Positions 39,712-50,610 of a stretch of DNA of 64,000 bases are shown here, in pieces. The stretch's first letter is position 1; each line of letters opens with the position of its first letter. The position numbers were made by a program, and so were the translations under genes. A model generated the notes under the pieces. It worked only from the letters and a program-made list of their open reading frames with translations. It was not told the origin of the DNA and did no database searches. Source of the stretch: Haemophilus parainfluenzae (lineage in GTDB: Bacteria; Pseudomonadota; Gammaproteobacteria; Enterobacterales; Pasteurellaceae). Location: contig NZ_QEPZ01000001.1 of the NCBI RefSeq assembly GCF_003253005.1, forward strand, positions 310,001 to 374,000, read 5' to 3'.

Positions 39712-40581
39712 ATGAACCCAATTTATTATTGGCAACGCCTAAAAGTTGCATTTCAATATGTGATGCCACAAATCTATATGACACAAGCAGCAGGTTGGTT
39801 AGCTAAACAAAAATGGGGCGCAGTGACACATTTTGTGATTAAAGCGTTTGCAAAAAAATACAACATTGATATGAGCATTGCTGAAAAAGAAAAATTCAGT
39901 GATTACGCCAGTTTTAATGAATTCTTTATCCGTCCATTAAAAGAAAATGCACGACCAATTAACCAAAATTCAACCGCACTTTGTTGCCCTGCGGATGGCC
40001 GTGTAAGTGAATGTGGACACATTGAAGATGACCGCCTATTACAAGCGAAAGGCCACTTCTTCAGCTTAAACGATTTATTAGCGGAAGATAAAGATTTAAC
40101 CGAGACCTTTAAAAATGGGGAATTCATCACCACTTATTTATCACCACGTGATTATCACCGTGTACATATGCCATGTGATGGTACACTTCGCAAAATGATT
40201 TACGTGCCGGGTGATTTATTCTCCGTCAATCCATTTTTAGCGAAACATGTGCCGAACCTCTTTGCTCGTAATGAGCGTGTAATTTGTGTCTTTGATACTG
40301 AATTCGGCACCATGGTACAAATCTTAGTGGGGGCAACAATCACTGCGAGTATCGGCACGGTTTGGGCTGGCGTTATTAATCCGCCACGTCATAACGAAGT
40401 AAAAGTATGGACTTATGAAGGTGAAAGTGCGGTTAAATTAAGCAAAGGTCAAGAAATGGGTTGGTTCCAACTTGGTTCTACCGTAATTAATTTATTCCAA
40501 GCCGGCCAAGTGAAAATTACCGATCACTTAAGTGTTGATGAACCTGTTCGCATGGGTGAAATCTTGGCATTGAAAAAATAG
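39712..40581 (+). CDS. psd: Phosphatidylserine decarboxylase Psd proenzyme
   Basis: Psd decarboxylates phosphatidylserine to phosphatidylethanolamine, which is also the donor for the transferase at 12.2 kb. The proenzyme of 289 residues cuts itself at the Gly-Ser bond in QLGSTVINLF near residue 250, making the pyruvoyl group from the serine. YLSPRDYHRVHMPCDG and the conserved DGRVSE are family motifs. I chose the ATG at 39712 with TGGAG nine bases before it. fklB follows 21 bases later. Confidence 0.96.
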   Translation: MNPIYYWQRLKVAFQYVMPQIYMTQAAGWLAKQKWGAVTHFVIKAFAKKYNIDMSIAEKEKFSDYASFNEFFIRPLKENARPINQNSTALCCPADGRVSECGHIEDDRLLQAKGHFFSLNDLLAEDKDLTETFKNGEFITTYLSPRDYHRVHMPCDGTLRKMIYVPGDLFSVNPFLAKHVPNLFARNERVICVFDTEFGTMVQILVGATITASIGTVWAGVINPPRHNEVKVWTYEGESAVKLSKGQEMGWFQLGSTVINLFQAGQVKITDHLSVDEPVRMGEILALKK

Positions 40582-40602
40582 TTTTACAACAAAGGAAAAA
40601 AC

Positions 40603-41235
40603 ATGACAGCTCAAATTTTTGAACAAGTAAAATTAGAAAGTATTTCTGAAAAAGGTAGCTATGGTATCGGTTTACAAATCGGTCAACAATTAGCAGATAG
40701 CCAAATGGATATTTCTGTTGAAGCGGTAGCAAAAGGCATTTTCGACGCGTTAAACCGCAATCAACCGGCATTAGAAATTAATGATTTAATGCATTCTGTT
40801 CAAGCCCTTCAACAACAAGCGGCTGAAGCACAACAAGCGCAATTTAAAGCGATTGAAGAAGAAGGTAAAAAATTCTTAGAAGAAAACGCGAAAAAAGCGG
40901 GCGTAAAAATTACTGACAGCGGTTTACAATACGAAATTCTAACCGAAGGTAACGGTAACAAACCAGCTGCAACGGACAAAGTACGTGTTCACTACACAGG
41001 TACATTACCAGATGGTACTGTATTCGATAGCTCTGTTGCACGTGGTACACCTGCTGAATTCCCGGTAAATGGCGTAATTCGTGGTTGGGTTGAGGCATTA
41101 CAAATGATGCCTGTTGGTTCTAAATGGAAACTCACTATTCCATACGAACTTGCTTACGGCGAACGTGGTGCAGGTGCATCTATCCCACCATTCTCAACCT
41201 TAGTGTTTGAAGTCGAATTACTCGATATCCTTTAA
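40603..41235 (+). CDS. fklB: FKBP-type peptidyl-prolyl isomerase FklB (FKBP22)
   Basis: FklB is a proline isomerase and chaperone of the FKBP class. The 210 residues have an N-terminal helical dimerisation part (about 1-95) and a C-terminal FKBP domain with [18 protein letters not shown] and [19 protein letters not shown]. There is no signal peptide, which fits cytosolic FklB and not periplasmic FkpA. It lies 21 bases after psd and may be read with it. Confidence 0.92.
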   Translation: MTAQIFEQVKLESISEKGSYGIGLQIGQQLADSQMDISVEAVAKGIFDALNRNQPALEINDLMHSVQALQQQAAEAQQAQFKAIEEEGKKFLEENAKKAGVKITDSGLQYEILTEGNGNKPAATDKVRVHYTGTLPDGTVFDSSVARGTPAEFPVNGVIRGWVEALQMMPVGSKWKLTIPYELAYGERGAGASIPPFSTLVFEVELLDIL

Positions 41236-41239
41236 AACG

Positions 41240-41271
41240 AAAAAGTGTGGTTAATTTTAACCGCACTTTTT
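41240..41271 (+). terminator. Inverted uptake-sequence terminator after fklB
   Basis: A 15-base arm pair (41240-41254 with 41257-41271) contains one exact uptake sequence and one copy with a single change (AAGTGTGGT), forming a G-T tolerant stem with A/T runs on both sides. It can serve both convergent genes. Confidence 0.75.
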
Positions 41272-41649
41272 TATTCTTCGTCGTCTTCTCTATAACGATC
41301 ATTATCGTCATAATCATAGGTTAAGATCGCATCCTCATCATAACCCGCTATATCAATCTGAACGCCATTTGAGCCAGCATCAAATCCATTAAACCATGCG
41401 GTTCTCAGCTCCTCAGGTACTCGTCGGCCACAAAAGTTAATTCGTTTATTCAATTGAGATTGGCTTTGCGCTTGGAAATCTTTCCCTACTCGATAACCAT
41501 CTAAGTACCAGTCATCTTTATCATGACAAGCCGCCGTATTTAAACATTTTACGCGTTTGCTCACTGAAATTGGGCTACAATGTTTTACATAATAGCCCTG
41601 TGTACAAGCACTATAGCCCAACAGCTAAAACGGTCGCTATTAATCTCAT
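41271..41649 (-). pseudogene. Frameshifted small lipoprotein-like gene (DUF2799-like)
   Basis: The best start is the ATG at 41649, with AAGGAG seven bases upstream, but that frame (MRLIATVLAVGL) stops after 12 codons. One base out of phase, a 116-codon frame begins around 41621 and carries GYSAC, a possible lipidation cysteine, then a cysteine-containing domain with DWYLDGYRVGKDF and CGRRVPEELRTAWFNGFDAG, and an acidic tail rich in D, E and Y. This pattern resembles DUF2799 lipoproteins. Adding or removing one base near 41622 would join signal peptide and body. It is either a broken gene, a phase-switched gene or a sequencing error. Confidence 0.6.
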
Positions 41650-41761
41650 GTTGTCTCCTTTTACTACTTAATGTCGGGCTATCGCCCTTTTTATGGTTTT
41701 ATAGACCGATAAAATAAAAGGAAGGTTCAGAAAATATGAGAGTTCTGATTTCTATTGCACG

Positions 41762-42871
41762 CTAAAGCACTATCATATCATCACGATGTAACGCGACAGC
41801 ACCGTACTCATAACCAAGAATTTGCTCAATATCTTGAGATTTTTTCCCTTTGATTAATTCTAATGCATCGCTGTTATAACGAGGCATACCGAGTGCAATC
41901 ACTTTACCTGAGGTATTCTTAATTTTGACGACTTCACCACGTGAGAAACGCCCTTCCACAGCCGTAATTCCTGCAGGCAGTAACGATTTATTCTGTACTA
42001 ACATGGCATTTTCAGCGCCTTCATCAATCATTAACATGCCCGCTGATGGTGCTGCAAATAACCACTGTTTTCGGCTTTCGAGACGATCTGAGTGATGCGC
42101 AATAAATTTAGTGCCAATTGGTTTATCGTAGGCCAAATCCACAATGACATCTGAGCGACTACCTGGCGCAATAATGGTTTCAATACCTGAACGCGTTGCC
42201 ACATCTGCCGCAATAATTTTTGTACTCATCCCACCAGTACCAAGATTTGTACCGCTACCGCCAGCAATCGAACGAATATGGTCGGTAATTTGCTCAACCA
42301 CAGGAATTAATTTCGCATCTGGATTTTTACGAGGATCGCTTTCGTATAAGCCTTGTTGATCTGTTAATAAATAAAGTTGTTCCGCTTGCACTAAAATCGC
42401 AACTAGTGCGGATAAGTTATCGTTATCCCCTACTTTAATTTCAGCTGTCGCCACCGCATCATTCTCATTGATCACTGGAATAATGTGATTGTCCAACAAC
42501 GCATGTAATGTATCGCGCGCATTTAAAAAACGTTCACGATCCTCAATATCGGCACGAGTTAATAAAATTTGTCCAATATGAATATCATAAATCGCAAATA
42601 ATTTTTCCCAGGCTTGAATCAGTTGACTCTGCCCTACTGCGGCTAGAAGCTGCTTTGACGCAATAGTTGGAGGAAGTTGGGGATGATTTAAATAATGTCG
42701 TCCAGCGGCAATCGCACCAGATGTCACAATCACTACACGAAAACCTGCTTGATGAAGTTGTGCAATCTGGCGAACAATATCGACCATGTGAGGAGCATTC
42801 AATTTTGGGGAACCGTGAGTTAATGTACTAGTACCAAATTTTACGACGATTGTTTTGCGATTTGCCGACAT
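41762..42871 (-). CDS. proB: Glutamate 5-kinase ProB
   Basis: ProB phosphorylates glutamate in the first step of proline synthesis and is inhibited by proline. The 369 residues have an amino acid kinase domain (about 1-255), with [12 protein letters not shown] near residue 7, [10 protein letters not shown] near 50, ENDAVAT and [17 protein letters not shown], and a C-terminal PUA domain (about 275-369). proA is not adjacent. It is divergent from folA. Confidence 0.96.
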   Translation of the reverse strand: MSANRKTIVVKFGTSTLTHGSPKLNAPHMVDIVRQIAQLHQAGFRVVIVTSGAIAAGRHYLNHPQLPPTIASKQLLAAVGQSQLIQAWEKLFAIYDIHIGQILLTRADIEDRERFLNARDTLHALLDNHIIPVINENDAVATAEIKVGDNDNLSALVAILVQAEQLYLLTDQQGLYESDPRKNPDAKLIPVVEQITDHIRSIAGGSGTNLGTGGMSTKIIAADVATRSGIETIIAPGSRSDVIVDLAYDKPIGTKFIAHHSDRLESRKQWLFAAPSAGMLMIDEGAENAMLVQNKSLLPAGITAVEGRFSRGEVVKIKNTSGKVIALGMPRYNSDALELIKGKKSQDIEQILGYEYGAVALHRDDMIVL

Positions 42872-43012
42872 AGTTTATCCTCAGTGAAAAAATAGAAAAG
42901 TGCGGTTAAATTAGCACTAAAATTAATAAAAATCACGAAAAATCCAACCTCATATACAGATTTTGTGAATAGCTATGATATAGTGCAAAAAAAGAAAAAT
43001 AGGATAGAAAAT

Positions 43013-43513
43013 ATGACATTAAGTTTGATCGTTGCGATAACAAAAAATAACGTCATCGGAAAAGATAATCAAATGCCTTGGCACTTGCCTGCTGATTTAG
43101 CTTGGTTTCGTAAAAACACCACGGGAAAACCGGTGATTATGGGCCGTAAAACCTTTGAAAGCATTGGTCGCCCACTACCGAAACGGACTAATATTGTCCT
43201 TTCACGCACGCCTTACGAACATGAAGGTGTCATCTGGAAAGAGAATTTTGAAGGTGCGGTCGATTTTGTCAAAGAATTTGATGAAATTATGTTGATTGGC
43301 GGCGGCGAGTTATTTAAACAATATTTACCTAAAGCAGATAAATTGTACCTCACTCAAATTCAAGCAGACATTGACGGTGATACATTCTTCCCTGAAATTA
43401 ATTGGGCTGAATGGAACATCGAGTTTGAAGAATATCGTCAAGCAGATGCAGATAATCCGTATGATTGTCGTTTTTTAATTTTGCAACGTAAGAGAAATAA
43501 CCTAAAAGCTTAA
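43013..43513 (+). CDS. folA: Dihydrofolate reductase
   Basis: FolA reduces dihydrofolate to tetrahydrofolate with NADPH and is the trimethoprim target. It also supplies the folate pool used by MetH at 52.8 kb. The 166-residue protein starts at the ATG at 43013, preceded by AGGATAG; an in-frame extension to 42965 is not needed. NNVIGKDNQMPWHLPADL, MGRKTFESIGRPLP and LIGGGELF are the conserved folate and NADPH motifs. A strong terminator follows. Confidence 0.96.
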   Translation: MTLSLIVAITKNNVIGKDNQMPWHLPADLAWFRKNTTGKPVIMGRKTFESIGRPLPKRTNIVLSRTPYEHEGVIWKENFEGAVDFVKEFDEIMLIGGGELFKQYLPKADKLYLTQIQADIDGDTFFPEINWAEWNIEFEEYRQADADNPYDCRFLILQRKRNNLKA

Positions 43514-43526
43514 TCTAGGCATATAA

Positions 43527-43563
43527 AAATCGGGCTAAAACAATAACTGCTTTAGCCCGATTT
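43527..43563. terminator. Bidirectional terminator between folA and pfkA
   Basis: A 13-bp perfect stem (43527-43539 with 43551-43563), 11-base loop and T-rich tail lie between two convergent genes. Confidence 0.85.
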
Positions 43564-43590
43564 CTTTTGTTTTAAATAACCTTTAAAAGA

Positions 43591-44556
43591 TTATTCTAAG
43601 CGTTTAGCCATTTCTAACCAATCTGCTTTAAATTCACGGCGCATATTGTTGATTGCATCAATAATATCGTGGTGAACTAATTTTTCATTTTGAATACCCA
43701 CACAGTAGCCACCTTTGCCTTGTAGCAATATATCTACCGCATATACGCCCATACGTGAAGCTAAAATACGGTCGAAGGCACAAGGTGAACCACCACGTTG
43801 AATATGGCCTAATACGGTTGCACGGGTTTCATGGCCTACGCGCGCTTCAATTTCACGAGCAAGAGAATGTACGTCTGTGATTAATTCAGTAATCGCAATA
43901 ATGGCGTGGCGTTTTCCACGAATAATACTGCGTTCAATTTGGCGAATTAATTCTTCGCGATTAAATTCCATCTCAGACGCCACAATATACTCACAACCAC
44001 CAGCAATACCTGCAGAAATAGTTAAGTCACTACAGTGACGACCCATGATTTCTACGATAGAAATACGTTGGTGAGAACTTGAGGTATCACGTAAACGGTC
44101 AATAGCATCAACGGCTGTTTGTAATGCTGTTTCATAACCAATTGTGTAATCTGTTCCAGCTACATCGTTATCAATTGTGCCAGGGATACCTACGCAAGGG
44201 AAACCATGTTCTTCAGTAAGCAATTTTGCCCCCATGTAAGAACCGTCACCACCGATAACAACTAAAGCATCAATACCGTGAGAACGTAAAATTTCTGCAC
44301 ATTTTTCACGTACTGCTGGATCTTTAAATTCAGGGAAACGCGCAGAGCCTAAGAATGTACCGCCACGGTTAATAATATCTGATACACTATAACGGTTTAA
44401 CTGTTTGATTTTATTGTTGTATAAACCTTGATAACCGTCATAAATCCCAAATACTTCAAGCCCTTCTGCAAGAGCTGCACGAACAACGCCACGAATGGCA
44501 GCATTCATACCTGGTGCATCACCACCACTGGTTAATACAGCAATTTTTTTAATCAT
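43591..44556 (-). CDS. pfkA: ATP-dependent 6-phosphofructokinase
   Basis: PfkA phosphorylates fructose 6-phosphate in glycolysis and is the main allosteric control point. The 321 residues match the E. coli type I enzyme (320). [12 protein letters not shown] near residue 8 binds [15 protein letters not shown] near 97 and [19 protein letters not shown] near 122 hold the catalytic aspartate, and MGRHCSDL and [18 protein letters not shown] follow. It is a single gene between folA and a lipoprotein gene. Confidence 0.97.
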   Translation of the reverse strand: MIKKIAVLTSGGDAPGMNAAIRGVVRAALAEGLEVFGIYDGYQGLYNNKIKQLNRYSVSDIINRGGTFLGSARFPEFKDPAVREKCAEILRSHGIDALVVIGGDGSYMGAKLLTEEHGFPCVGIPGTIDNDVAGTDYTIGYETALQTAVDAIDRLRDTSSSHQRISIVEIMGRHCSDLTISAGIAGGCEYIVASEMEFNREELIRQIERSIIRGKRHAIIAITELITDVHSLAREIEARVGHETRATVLGHIQRGGSPCAFDRILASRMGVYAVDILLQGKGGYCVGIQNEKLVHHDIIDAINNMRREFKADWLEMAKRLE

Positions 44557-44666
44557 ATTTACCTACTTTGAACTCTAAGAATAATTGGCGTCAAGATTAC
44601 ACCATCCATTATTTCTGCTCTAGAAAAATTTTTAAAATTTACGTGGAATTTGATCTAGTATAAGTT

Positions 44667-45260
44667 TTAGTGATGGAAATAACTTTCACATTTCCAAGAA
44701 AGATCGGCTTTTTGTAATGTCTTGCTTTCTTTCGCCACCAAATACTTTTGTAAGTTTTTCACAATTTTTACTGTGTTTAAACGCTGAAATTTCTTACCTT
44801 GTTCCACTTTTTGGGAATATTGATATTGCACAAAACCACAACGTGGCACATTTTTGCCCTTAGCAATATCCACTTGCCAAGATGGATTTTGTTCTGTCGG
44901 AGCATAAATGACATAACCGTTTAACTCTGTGGCGGGCTTTTTCGGATTCATTGAATTAGCAAGAACTTTGAAATCTTTCACCCCTAAATTACGGTATACC
45001 TTCTCACGCAATGCTACGCGTTGCTCAATAGAACGGGATAAATCACGATCAAGCAACACTTCAATTTGAGATTGCCAATTTTCTAAGGTATCTGGCTCGG
45101 CAAGATAAACATAACGCGCAATCGTATCCAAATCTTGGCTTGCGGTAAGTTTATAAGTTTTGCCGTTGTACTCAATTTTTTCAGGAGTTTGAAGCTGACT
45201 CACTTTTGCCGCACAACCTGAGAGTAAAAGTGCGGTCAATATAACCAGGATTTTATTCAT
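44667..45260 (-). CDS. Putative lipoprotein of unknown function
   Basis: The 197-residue product begins [19 protein letters not shown], a textbook lipoprotein signal with lipobox LSGC and Cys16. The start at 45260 overlaps the end of yaaA by eight bases, so translation is coupled. The mature part has a segment [22 protein letters not shown] and a basic tail with one further pair of cysteines ([12 protein letters not shown] and WKCES). H. influenzae has a gene in the same position next to yaaA and dprA, from memory. I recognise no domain; an outer-membrane or periplasmic role is all that can be inferred. Confidence 0.8.
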   Translation of the reverse strand: MNKILVILTALLLSGCAAKVSQLQTPEKIEYNGKTYKLTASQDLDTIARYVYLAEPDTLENWQSQIEVLLDRDLSRSIEQRVALREKVYRNLGVKDFKVLANSMNPKKPATELNGYVIYAPTEQNPSWQVDIAKGKNVPRCGFVQYQYSQKVEQGKKFQRLNTVKIVKNLQKYLVAKESKTLQKADLSWKCESYFHH

Positions 45261-46029
45261 TGATATCTCGCTTAAATACAAATTCTTTTTCCGTTGAGGA
45301 TGTCGCATCAAACCAATAACCACCTAGGTCAAACTCTTTCAGTTGTTCAACACGTTCCAAACGATTTTGAATGATAAAACGACACATTAAACCACGGGCT
45401 TTTTTCGCATAAAAGCTGACCACTTTGTATTTACCATTCTTATTATCTAAGAAAACAGGCTTCACAATTTGTGCCTCTAATTGGCTTTCTTTCACTGATT
45501 TATAGTATTCATCGGAAGCTAAATTGATCAACAGACGATCGCCTTGCTCATCAAGTGCTTGTTGTACGGATTGAGTGATAATGTTCCCCCAAAAAGCATA
45601 AAGATCTTTCCCTTTTGGATTCGCTAACTTCGTGCCCATTTCCAAGCGATAAGGTTGCATTAAATCAAGGGGTTTAAGTAAGCCATATAAGCCAGAAAGC
45701 ATACGTAAATGGCGTTGTGCGAATTGCACATCTTCATCAGATAAGCTATCCGCATCCAAACCGGTGTAAACATCACCTTTGAATGCCCAAATAGCTGCAC
45801 GTGAATTTTTTTCGTTGTGAGATTTTGTCCATTCAGCAAAACGAGCGGCATTTAAGCCCGCAAGTTTATCGCTGATAGACATTAAGGAAGAAAGATCTTG
45901 GGGAGATAATTGACGACAGATTTCAATCAGTTGCTCACTATAATCCGTCAAGTGTGGTTGAGAAGCAGGAAGATTTCTGACCGCACTTTCAAAATCTAAG
46001 GTTTTTGCCGGGGAAATAATGGCTAACAT
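45253..46029 (-). CDS. yaaA: Peroxide stress protein YaaA (UPF0246)
   Basis: YaaA lowers free iron and so limits damage by hydrogen peroxide in E. coli; it also binds DNA. The 258-residue length is typical. The N-terminus [14 protein letters not shown] and [20 protein letters not shown], here split as [11 protein letters not shown] and MQPYRLEMG, are family signatures, with [14 protein letters not shown] near the end. It lies between dprA and a lipoprotein gene that it overlaps. Confidence 0.94.
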   Translation of the reverse strand: MLAIISPAKTLDFESAVRNLPASQPHLTDYSEQLIEICRQLSPQDLSSLMSISDKLAGLNAARFAEWTKSHNEKNSRAAIWAFKGDVYTGLDADSLSDEDVQFAQRHLRMLSGLYGLLKPLDLMQPYRLEMGTKLANPKGKDLYAFWGNIITQSVQQALDEQGDRLLINLASDEYYKSVKESQLEAQIVKPVFLDNKNGKYKVVSFYAKKARGLMCRFIIQNRLERVEQLKEFDLGGYWFDATSSTEKEFVFKRDINE

Positions 46030-46092
46030 AGGTTCTCCTTTCTAAAACTGAACCGTATCTTAGCACAGGATTGCCTCATCGCTCTACCCCGT

Positions 46093-47211
46093 TTATGCTA
46101 TCAGCTTATAGAGTCCATTCTCATTGACGATTAAATCTTGTAACTCCAAATCCAATAACTGCACTAAAAGCAAATCCACCGACAAATTCAATGCTGCAGA
46201 TAAATCATCAAGGCTTATCGGCGTATAACTGATATGTTGATAAAGTTCAGGATGACTTGGTTCCACGGCTAGTGTTTTTGCTGTGAGTGGTTGAGCTATC
46301 GGCTTATTAATTTGCGTATTATGTACTGGAGGCTGAAAAACAACGCTGTGATTGAGGCTATCTAAAATATCTTTGACATTTTCCACCAACATCGCCCCTT
46401 GCTTAATCAGTTTATGGCAGCCTTGACTGTATTCACTTTGAATATTCCCTGGTAAGGCAAAAATGTCGCGGTTTTGTTCTAAGGCATAGCGTGCTGTAAT
46501 GAGTGAACCGCTTTTCTCTGTGGCTTCAATCACTAACGTTCCTAATGAAAGCCCGCTGATAATGCGATTACGACGAGGAAAATTTTCAGCAATCGGCGCT
46601 TGCGTAGGGATAAATTCAGAAACTAATGCCCCGTTATTTTCGATAATTTGCTCGGCTAATCGGCGATGTTTAGCGGGGTAAATGTGATCTAATCCGCTGC
46701 CCAATACGGCAATGGTTTGTCCTCGAATATCCACCACAGCCTGATGACTAAATCCATCGATACCTAATGCAAGCCCACTCGTCACCGCCAATCCTGCAAG
46801 AGAAAGTTCTGTCGCAAAATATTTTGCCCAATATTCCCCATAAGCCGAACAATAGCGGCTCCCAACCATGGCAATTTGCTGGGCAGAAAGTGCGGTCAAA
46901 TTGCCTTTCACAAATAATAACGGCGGAAAACCACTAATTTGTTTAAGTAAAAAAGGATAGTCATCTGAAAAACAATGTATTAAATGATGCCCTTCTTTTT
47001 CGGCCCAACTCAAAGCTGGCTCAATGAATTTCATTTCAGGCTGAAACCAACGACGAATCTGCAAAGTATTCCAGCCCATTTGTTGAAATGCCACTTCATC
47101 ATAATTTAACAAGTCTTCTATATTCACATGGGCCAAAATTTGTTGAATTCGCACACTGCCTAATTTGGGCACTTGAGCTAATCGCAACAAAATCGACGTA
47201 AAATCGCTCAT
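46093..47211 (-). CDS. dprA: DNA processing protein DprA
   Basis: DprA binds single-stranded DNA taken up during transformation and loads RecA on it. The 372 residues have an N-terminal helical region (1-70), a Rossmann-like LOG domain (about 90-300, with [38 protein letters not shown] and [19 protein letters not shown]) and a C-terminal winged-helix part. A perfect CRP-S core lies 69 bases upstream, so it belongs to the Sxy-dependent competence regulon, as in H. influenzae. This fits the dense uptake sequences in the window. Confidence 0.96.
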   Translation of the reverse strand: MSDFTSILLRLAQVPKLGSVRIQQILAHVNIEDLLNYDEVAFQQMGWNTLQIRRWFQPEMKFIEPALSWAEKEGHHLIHCFSDDYPFLLKQISGFPPLLFVKGNLTALSAQQIAMVGSRYCSAYGEYWAKYFATELSLAGLAVTSGLALGIDGFSHQAVVDIRGQTIAVLGSGLDHIYPAKHRRLAEQIIENNGALVSEFIPTQAPIAENFPRRNRIISGLSLGTLVIEATEKSGSLITARYALEQNRDIFALPGNIQSEYSQGCHKLIKQGAMLVENVKDILDSLNHSVVFQPPVHNTQINKPIAQPLTAKTLAVEPSHPELYQHISYTPISLDDLSAALNLSVDLLLVQLLDLELQDLIVNENGLYKLIA

Positions 47212-47276
47212 AATTCTCTCCTTTAAAAAGAAAATTATGGCGAGATTGGTTTCAAAAAATAAAAAGTTTGTCTTAA

Positions 47277-47298
47277 TTCTGCGATTCAGATCGCAAAA
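47277..47298 (-). promoter_or_regulatory. CRP-S (competence regulatory element) upstream of dprA
   Basis: The core TGCGATTCAGATCGCA at 47280-47295 has the TGCGA-N6-TCGCA form that marks CRP sites needing Sxy (TfoX). It replaces the TGTGA of ordinary CRP sites. It lies 69 bases before dprA on the minus strand, the usual place. Confidence 0.85.
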
Positions 47299-47476
47299 AG
47301 AGAAAAAATTTTAGAAAAAATCGGCATACCAGAAACAAGGAATAAAACAGGACAAAAATAGCTTTTTAAAAGCCATTTTCAGAGATTAATTCTGATAAAA
47401 AACTTATATTAAGAGAAATACACTTTTAAGATTGTGTAGAGATATTCATTTTAGATATAAATCACTGATAAATGAT
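47299..47476. other. A+T-rich gap between the competence and leucine control regions
   Basis: In the 522-base dprA-leuA gap, this stretch holds no gene I can support. The only structure noticed is the inverted repeat AAATCA-N8-TGATTT at 47459-47478, touching the -35 box of the leu promoter. It could be an activator or Lrp/LeuO-type site; that is speculation. Confidence 0.4.
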
Positions 47477-47504
47477 TTGACAGCAACATTTTTATCCGTA
47501 ATAT
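47477..47504 (+). promoter_or_regulatory. leu operon promoter
   Basis: A perfect TTGACA at 47477-47482 and TAATAT at 47499-47504 with a 16-base spacer. Transcription would begin near 47511, 34 bases before the leader peptide. Confidence 0.65.
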
Positions 47505-47544
47505 GGACAGCGTTTTACAGAATTTTTTACAGGATTATCTTTTT

Positions 47545-47604
47545 ATGTACCAAGCTGTTTCTTTATCTCTCAACCTCCTGCTCTCACATTCTTTGTGCGG
47601 CTAA
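47545..47604 (+). CDS. leuL: leu operon leader peptide
   Basis: A 19-codon frame reads MYQAVSLSLNLLLSHSLCG and stops at TAA. Six of its 19 residues are leucine, three in a row, using TTA, CTC, CTG and TTG codons. An AGGA site lies ten bases upstream. It sits between the leu promoter and an intrinsic terminator before leuA. Ribosome stalling here when leucyl-tRNA is scarce would favour the antiterminator. I see the codons and structures directly; the mechanism is that known for enteric leu operons. Confidence 0.85.
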   Translation: MYQAVSLSLNLLLSHSLCG

Positions 47605-47680
47605 GTTGTGGATAAAAAACACCTTTATGTAAAAAATCTATTATCAACCCGCACTTTTAAGATTGCGGGTTTTTTCGTTT
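47595..47680 (+). promoter_or_regulatory. leu attenuator: terminator and competing antiterminator
   Basis: The terminator is an 8-bp stem (47646-47653 with 47664-47671) and a T-rich run to 47680. The competing pairing uses GTGCGG (47595-47600), GTT (47605-47607) and GATAA (47611-47615) with TTATC-AAC-CCGCAC (47641-47654), which takes the terminator's left arm. A ribosome finishing leuL covers the antiterminator's left side and lets the terminator form. Confidence 0.8.
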
Positions 47681-47733
47681 TAAAATCACGGTAAAAATGA
47701 CCGCACTTTGAGTGATAAAAGAAGGAAAACATT

Positions 47734-49281
47734 ATGACAGATCGCGTTATTATTTTTGATACCACCTTGCGTGATGGTGAACAAGCGTTAAAAGCAAGCT
47801 TAACCGTTAAAGAGAAATTACAGATTGCTTTAGCCCTTGAACGTCTCGGCGTAGATGTGATGGAAGTCGGTTTCCCGGTTTCTTCTCAAGGTGATTTTGA
47901 ATCTGTTCAAACCATTGCGCGCCATATCAAAAATAGTCGTGTTGCGGCACTTTCCCGTGCGGTAATTAAAGATATTGATGCTGCAGCTGAAGCCTTAAAA
48001 GTGGCAGAAGCGTTTCGTATCCATACATTTATTGCAGTTTCAGCATTACACGTTGAAGCCAAATTAAAACGTACCTTTGATGATGTGGTTGAAATGGCGG
48101 TAGCCGCAGTAAAACATGCACGTAATTATACTGACGATGTAGAATTTTCTTGCGAAGATGCAGGCCGTACAGGTATCGACAATATTTGTCGTATTGTTGA
48201 AGCGGCAATTAATGCAGGTGCAACAACTGTAAATATTCCTGACACTGTTGGTTTCTGCTTACCTAATCAATTCGGCAATATTATTGCTGAAGTACGTAAC
48301 CGCGTACCAAATATCGATAAAGCTGTGATTTCCGTACATTGCCACAATGACTTGGGTATGGCAACGGCTAACTCCTTAACCGCTGTACAAAATGGTGCAC
48401 GCCAAATTGAATGTACTATCAACGGCATTGGTGAACGTGCGGGTAATACCTCACTTGAAGAAGTGGTAATGGCAATGAAAGTTCGCCAAGAATTTATGGG
48501 CGTGGATACACGTATCAACACGCAAGAAATTCACCGCGTCAGCCAAATGGTGAGCCAACTTTGTAATATGCCTATTCAGCCAAACAAAGCAATTGTGGGT
48601 GCAAACGCCTTTGCTCACTCTTCCGGTATTCACCAAGATGGCATGTTGAAAAACAAAAATACCTACGAAATCATGTCACCAGAAACTATTGGCTTGAAGA
48701 AAGAGAAATTAAACTTAACCGCGCGTTCTGGTCGCGCAGCAGTAAAAGGCCACATGGCGGATATGGGTTACACCGAACAAGATTACGATTTAGACAAATT
48801 GTATGAAGCCTTCTTAAAATTGGCGGATAAAAAAGGCCAAGTGTTCGATTATGACTTGGAAGCCTTAGCCTTTATTGATATGCAACAAGGTGATGAAGAT
48901 CGTTTAGTGTTAGATAAACTTTCTGCACACTCCACTAAAGAATATCCAGCAACTGCTTTTGTTCAAGTAGAATTGGATGGTAAAAAATTAAGTACCTCTT
49001 CTATCGGTGGTAATGGTCCGGTTGATGCTGTCTACAATGCGATCTTGAATTTAACCGGCTTAGATATCAAAATGTCCCACTATAACTTAACAGCAAAAGG
49101 CGAAGGTGCTGAAGCGTTAGGTCAGGTAGATATCGTGATTGAACACGAAGGCCGTAAATTCCATGGTGTTGGTTTAGCGACAGACATCGTTGAATCTTCC
49201 GCACTTGCTTTAGTTCATGCAATTAATGCCATTTATCGTGCGCATAAGGTGGCAGATATTAAGAATCATAAACATCATTAA
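47734..49281 (+). CDS. leuA: 2-isopropylmalate synthase LeuA
   Basis: LeuA condenses acetyl-CoA with 2-ketoisovalerate, the first step of leucine synthesis, inhibited by leucine. The 515 residues have an N-terminal TIM-barrel of the HMGL class with [12 protein letters not shown] near residue 8, [13 protein letters not shown] near 205 with metal-binding histidines, and [15 protein letters not shown]. The C-terminal 130 residues form the leucine-binding regulatory domain. It is the first gene of leuABCD, behind the attenuator; a 116-base inverted-repeat element separates it from leuB. Confidence 0.97.
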   Translation: MTDRVIIFDTTLRDGEQALKASLTVKEKLQIALALERLGVDVMEVGFPVSSQGDFESVQTIARHIKNSRVAALSRAVIKDIDAAAEALKVAEAFRIHTFIAVSALHVEAKLKRTFDDVVEMAVAAVKHARNYTDDVEFSCEDAGRTGIDNICRIVEAAINAGATTVNIPDTVGFCLPNQFGNIIAEVRNRVPNIDKAVISVHCHNDLGMATANSLTAVQNGARQIECTINGIGERAGNTSLEEVVMAMKVRQEFMGVDTRINTQEIHRVSQMVSQLCNMPIQPNKAIVGANAFAHSSGIHQDGMLKNKNTYEIMSPETIGLKKEKLNLTARSGRAAVKGHMADMGYTEQDYDLDKLYEAFLKLADKKGQVFDYDLEALAFIDMQQGDEDRLVLDKLSAHSTKEYPATAFVQVELDGKKLSTSSIGGNGPVDAVYNAILNLTGLDIKMSHYNLTAKGEGAEALGQVDIVIEHEGRKFHGVGLATDIVESSALALVHAINAIYRAHKVADIKNHKHH

Positions 49282-49284
49282 CTC

Positions 49285-49400
49285 AATCCCCCTCTTTAGC
49301 AAAGAGGGGTTAGGGGAGATTTGGCAGAAGTAACATCAACCTCAGTGGTGAATTTTATATCGTTAAAATCTCCCCCCAGCCCCTCTTTACAAAAGAGGGG
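49285..49400. repeat. 116-bp inverted-repeat element (MITE- or REP-doublet-like) between leuA and leuB
   Basis: The left arm (49287-49322) and the reverse complement of the right arm (49366-49400) agree at about 30 of 35 positions with one gap. Each arm is itself a hairpin of the form CCCCTCTTT-N3-AAAGAGGGG followed by a G-rich run and AGATTT. There is no coding capacity. It resembles small palindromic elements scattered in bacterial genomes. Confidence 0.7.
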
Positions 49401-49432
49401 AGAAAATATGAAGAAAATTAACCGCACTTTAG

Positions 49433-50533
<1,101 letters not shown>

Positions 50534-50546
50534 TCAAAAACAATTA

Positions 50547-50584
50547 AAGTGCGGTTTAAAACACTGTCAAATTTAACCGCACTT
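50547..50584. repeat. Inverted uptake-sequence pair between leuB and leuC
   Basis: AAGTGCGGTT at 50547-50556 and its inverse AACCGCACTT at 50575-50584 can form a 10-bp stem with an 18-base loop in the 77-base leuB-leuC gap. No T-run follows, so it is a weak terminator at most. Confidence 0.7.
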
Positions 50585-50610
50585 ACTACTCTAACGAATT
50601 GAGAAAAATT

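Noticed and set aside
49285-49400. Insertion sequence remnant with transposase
   Set aside because: The element has inverted repeats but no coding frame and no transposase trace, so only a MITE- or REP-like label is supportable.
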